Source: Candidatus Atribacteria bacterium (GTDB lineage Bacteria; Atribacterota; Atribacteria; Atribacterales; Atribacteraceae). From it: DNA of 13,636 bases. The notes below the pieces were generated by a model, which was given only the letters and a program-made list of their open reading frames with translations, made no database searches and had not been told where the DNA came from. Each line of letters opens with the position of its first letter. Within the stretch, counting starts at the first letter, position 1. The stretch is from positions 1 through 13,636 of the forward strand of contig JAPLGF010000058.1 in the NCBI GenBank assembly GCA_026390275.1. Direction: 5' to 3'. A program made the position numbers and the translations under genes. Below are positions 13,231 to 13,636 of this stretch, one piece after another.

Positions 13231-13240
13231 CAATTTGCAC
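13225..13240. promoter_or_regulatory. Inverted repeat overlapping the -35 box, possible operator
   Basis: GTGCAA-CAAT-TTGCAC is a perfect inverted repeat with 6-base arms. It covers the -35 box of the candidate mntA promoter, the place where a repressor of a toxin-antitoxin operon would bind. Which protein might bind is unknown. Confidence 0.42.
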
Positions 13241-13371
13241 AGGTCAGTTCACTTATTACACCCTCACACATTTGTCCAAAATAGCTTTTTCTCATGGAAA
13301 GGGGAGTATCAATCGGGTAGATTGGTAAGTGTATCTTAACAAAAACACCCGAAAGGTGGTCTCCCGGTAAG

Positions 13372-13618
13372 GACCGTGAGTCGTGAATTCTTAAGGGATG
13401 TGGAGTTGGGGAGTTGTTGAGTTGTTGAGTTGGAAAAGACACCCCGGGAAAGAATGTGGAACTGTGGAATTGGGCTAAGACCGGGAATCGTGAGTCGTGA
13501 ATAGTAAGGAGTTTATGCTGTCATCCTGAGCCCTGGTATTCTGAGGGCGTGAGGATCTCATCCTTACATCGGTACCAACTCAACATCCCTTAAGGATTCC
13601 GACTCACGACTCCCGGTC
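13372..13618. repeat. Composite element bounded by imperfect inverted repeats
   Basis: GACCGTGAGTCGTGAATTC then TTAAGGGATGTGGAGTTGG (13372-13409) matches, in reverse complement, 13575-13618. The right copy has one extra GTCGGAA-like insert and a few substitutions. A third partial unit, GACCGGGAATCGTGAGTCGT (13479-13498), lies between them. The total of about 250 bases with no gene resembles a MITE or a nested repeat cluster. Confidence 0.5.
13519..13562 (-). repeat. Dispersed hairpin repeat, family 1, copy D (inverted)
   Basis: On the minus strand it begins GGATGAGATCCTCACGCC and ends CTCAGGATGACA. The outer arms ATCCT/AGGAT (13523-13527 and 13552-13556) and the inner arms GCCCT/AGGGC (13530-13534 and 13544-13548) pair perfectly. 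Both outer arms differ from copies B and C in step. Confidence 0.65.
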
Positions 13619-13636
13619 TTTACCAACTCAACACCT

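Larger units (their letters stand above)
13241..13636. other. Gene-free right edge built from repeats
   Basis: I see no gene beyond the start of mntA. From about 13366 the sequence is almost entirely repeats: an inverted pair of about 40-base units at 13372-13409 and 13575-13618, a related short unit at 13479-13502, a GTTGTTGA-type tandem run at 13410-13431, and a family 1 hairpin repeat at 13519-13562. The last bases (13619-13636) look like the start of one more unit that leaves the window. Confidence 0.6.

Noticed and set aside
13366..13636. Repeats that look at first like a CRISPR array
   Set aside because: The units are inverted, of unequal length, and have no regular spacers. No cas gene is near.

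Overview
The window reads as accessory, decaying chromosome of an anaerobic or thermophilic-type bacterium. The intact housekeeping genes are an NfeD/FloA membrane pair and an archaeal/thermophile-style bifunctional phosphoglucose/phosphomannose isomerase. No ribosomal or other phylogenetic marker is present. An Atribacterota-, Thermotogota- or Firmicutes-like host is only a guess from protein flavour and the AT-leaning sequence.

Layout. 1-203: 3' end of an ISL3-type transposase. 338-2916: operon of an NfeD-type membrane serine protease, flotillin-like FloA and a small overlapping ORF. 2917-4613: graveyard holding hairpin repeats, a truncated IS4-type transposase and an antisense IS1634-type fragment. 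4614-5904: tiny Cys-rich lipoprotein followed by a secreted BMP/Med-type substrate-binding protein. 5918-6316: second, stop-interrupted ISL3 remnant. 6321-7675 (minus): FGGY sugar kinase that lost its catalytic core by an out-of-frame deletion. 7676-8147: two kinds of hairpin repeat. 8148-8531: membrane-anchored FMN-binding protein. 8774-10075 (minus): phosphoglucose/phosphomannose isomerase with a small exported protein behind it. 10277-11487 (minus): SPPY-type DNA methyltransferase overlapped by a scarred XhoI/PaeR7I-type endonuclease gene. 11534-11780: frameshifted transposase tail. 11989-12336: ADP-ribosylglycohydrolase pseudogene. 12358-13194 (minus): MntA/HepT-type toxin-antitoxin pair. 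13234-13636: composite inverted and dispersed repeats.

Three themes link these parts. First, decay: the kinase, endonuclease and ADP-ribosylglycohydrolase each lost an internal piece while the ends stayed recognisable, and five transposase remnants lie among them. Second, repeats: two families of short dispersed hairpins share one design, with conserved outer arms and an inner stem whose sequence changes between copies but still pairs. In the first family the outer arm also shows compensatory changes between copies. Third, the intact gene sets: NfeD with FloA (membrane microdomains), MntA with HepT (AMPylation-controlled RNase toxin), and the isomerase with its exported neighbour. All functional calls are by eye from motifs; no database search was run.
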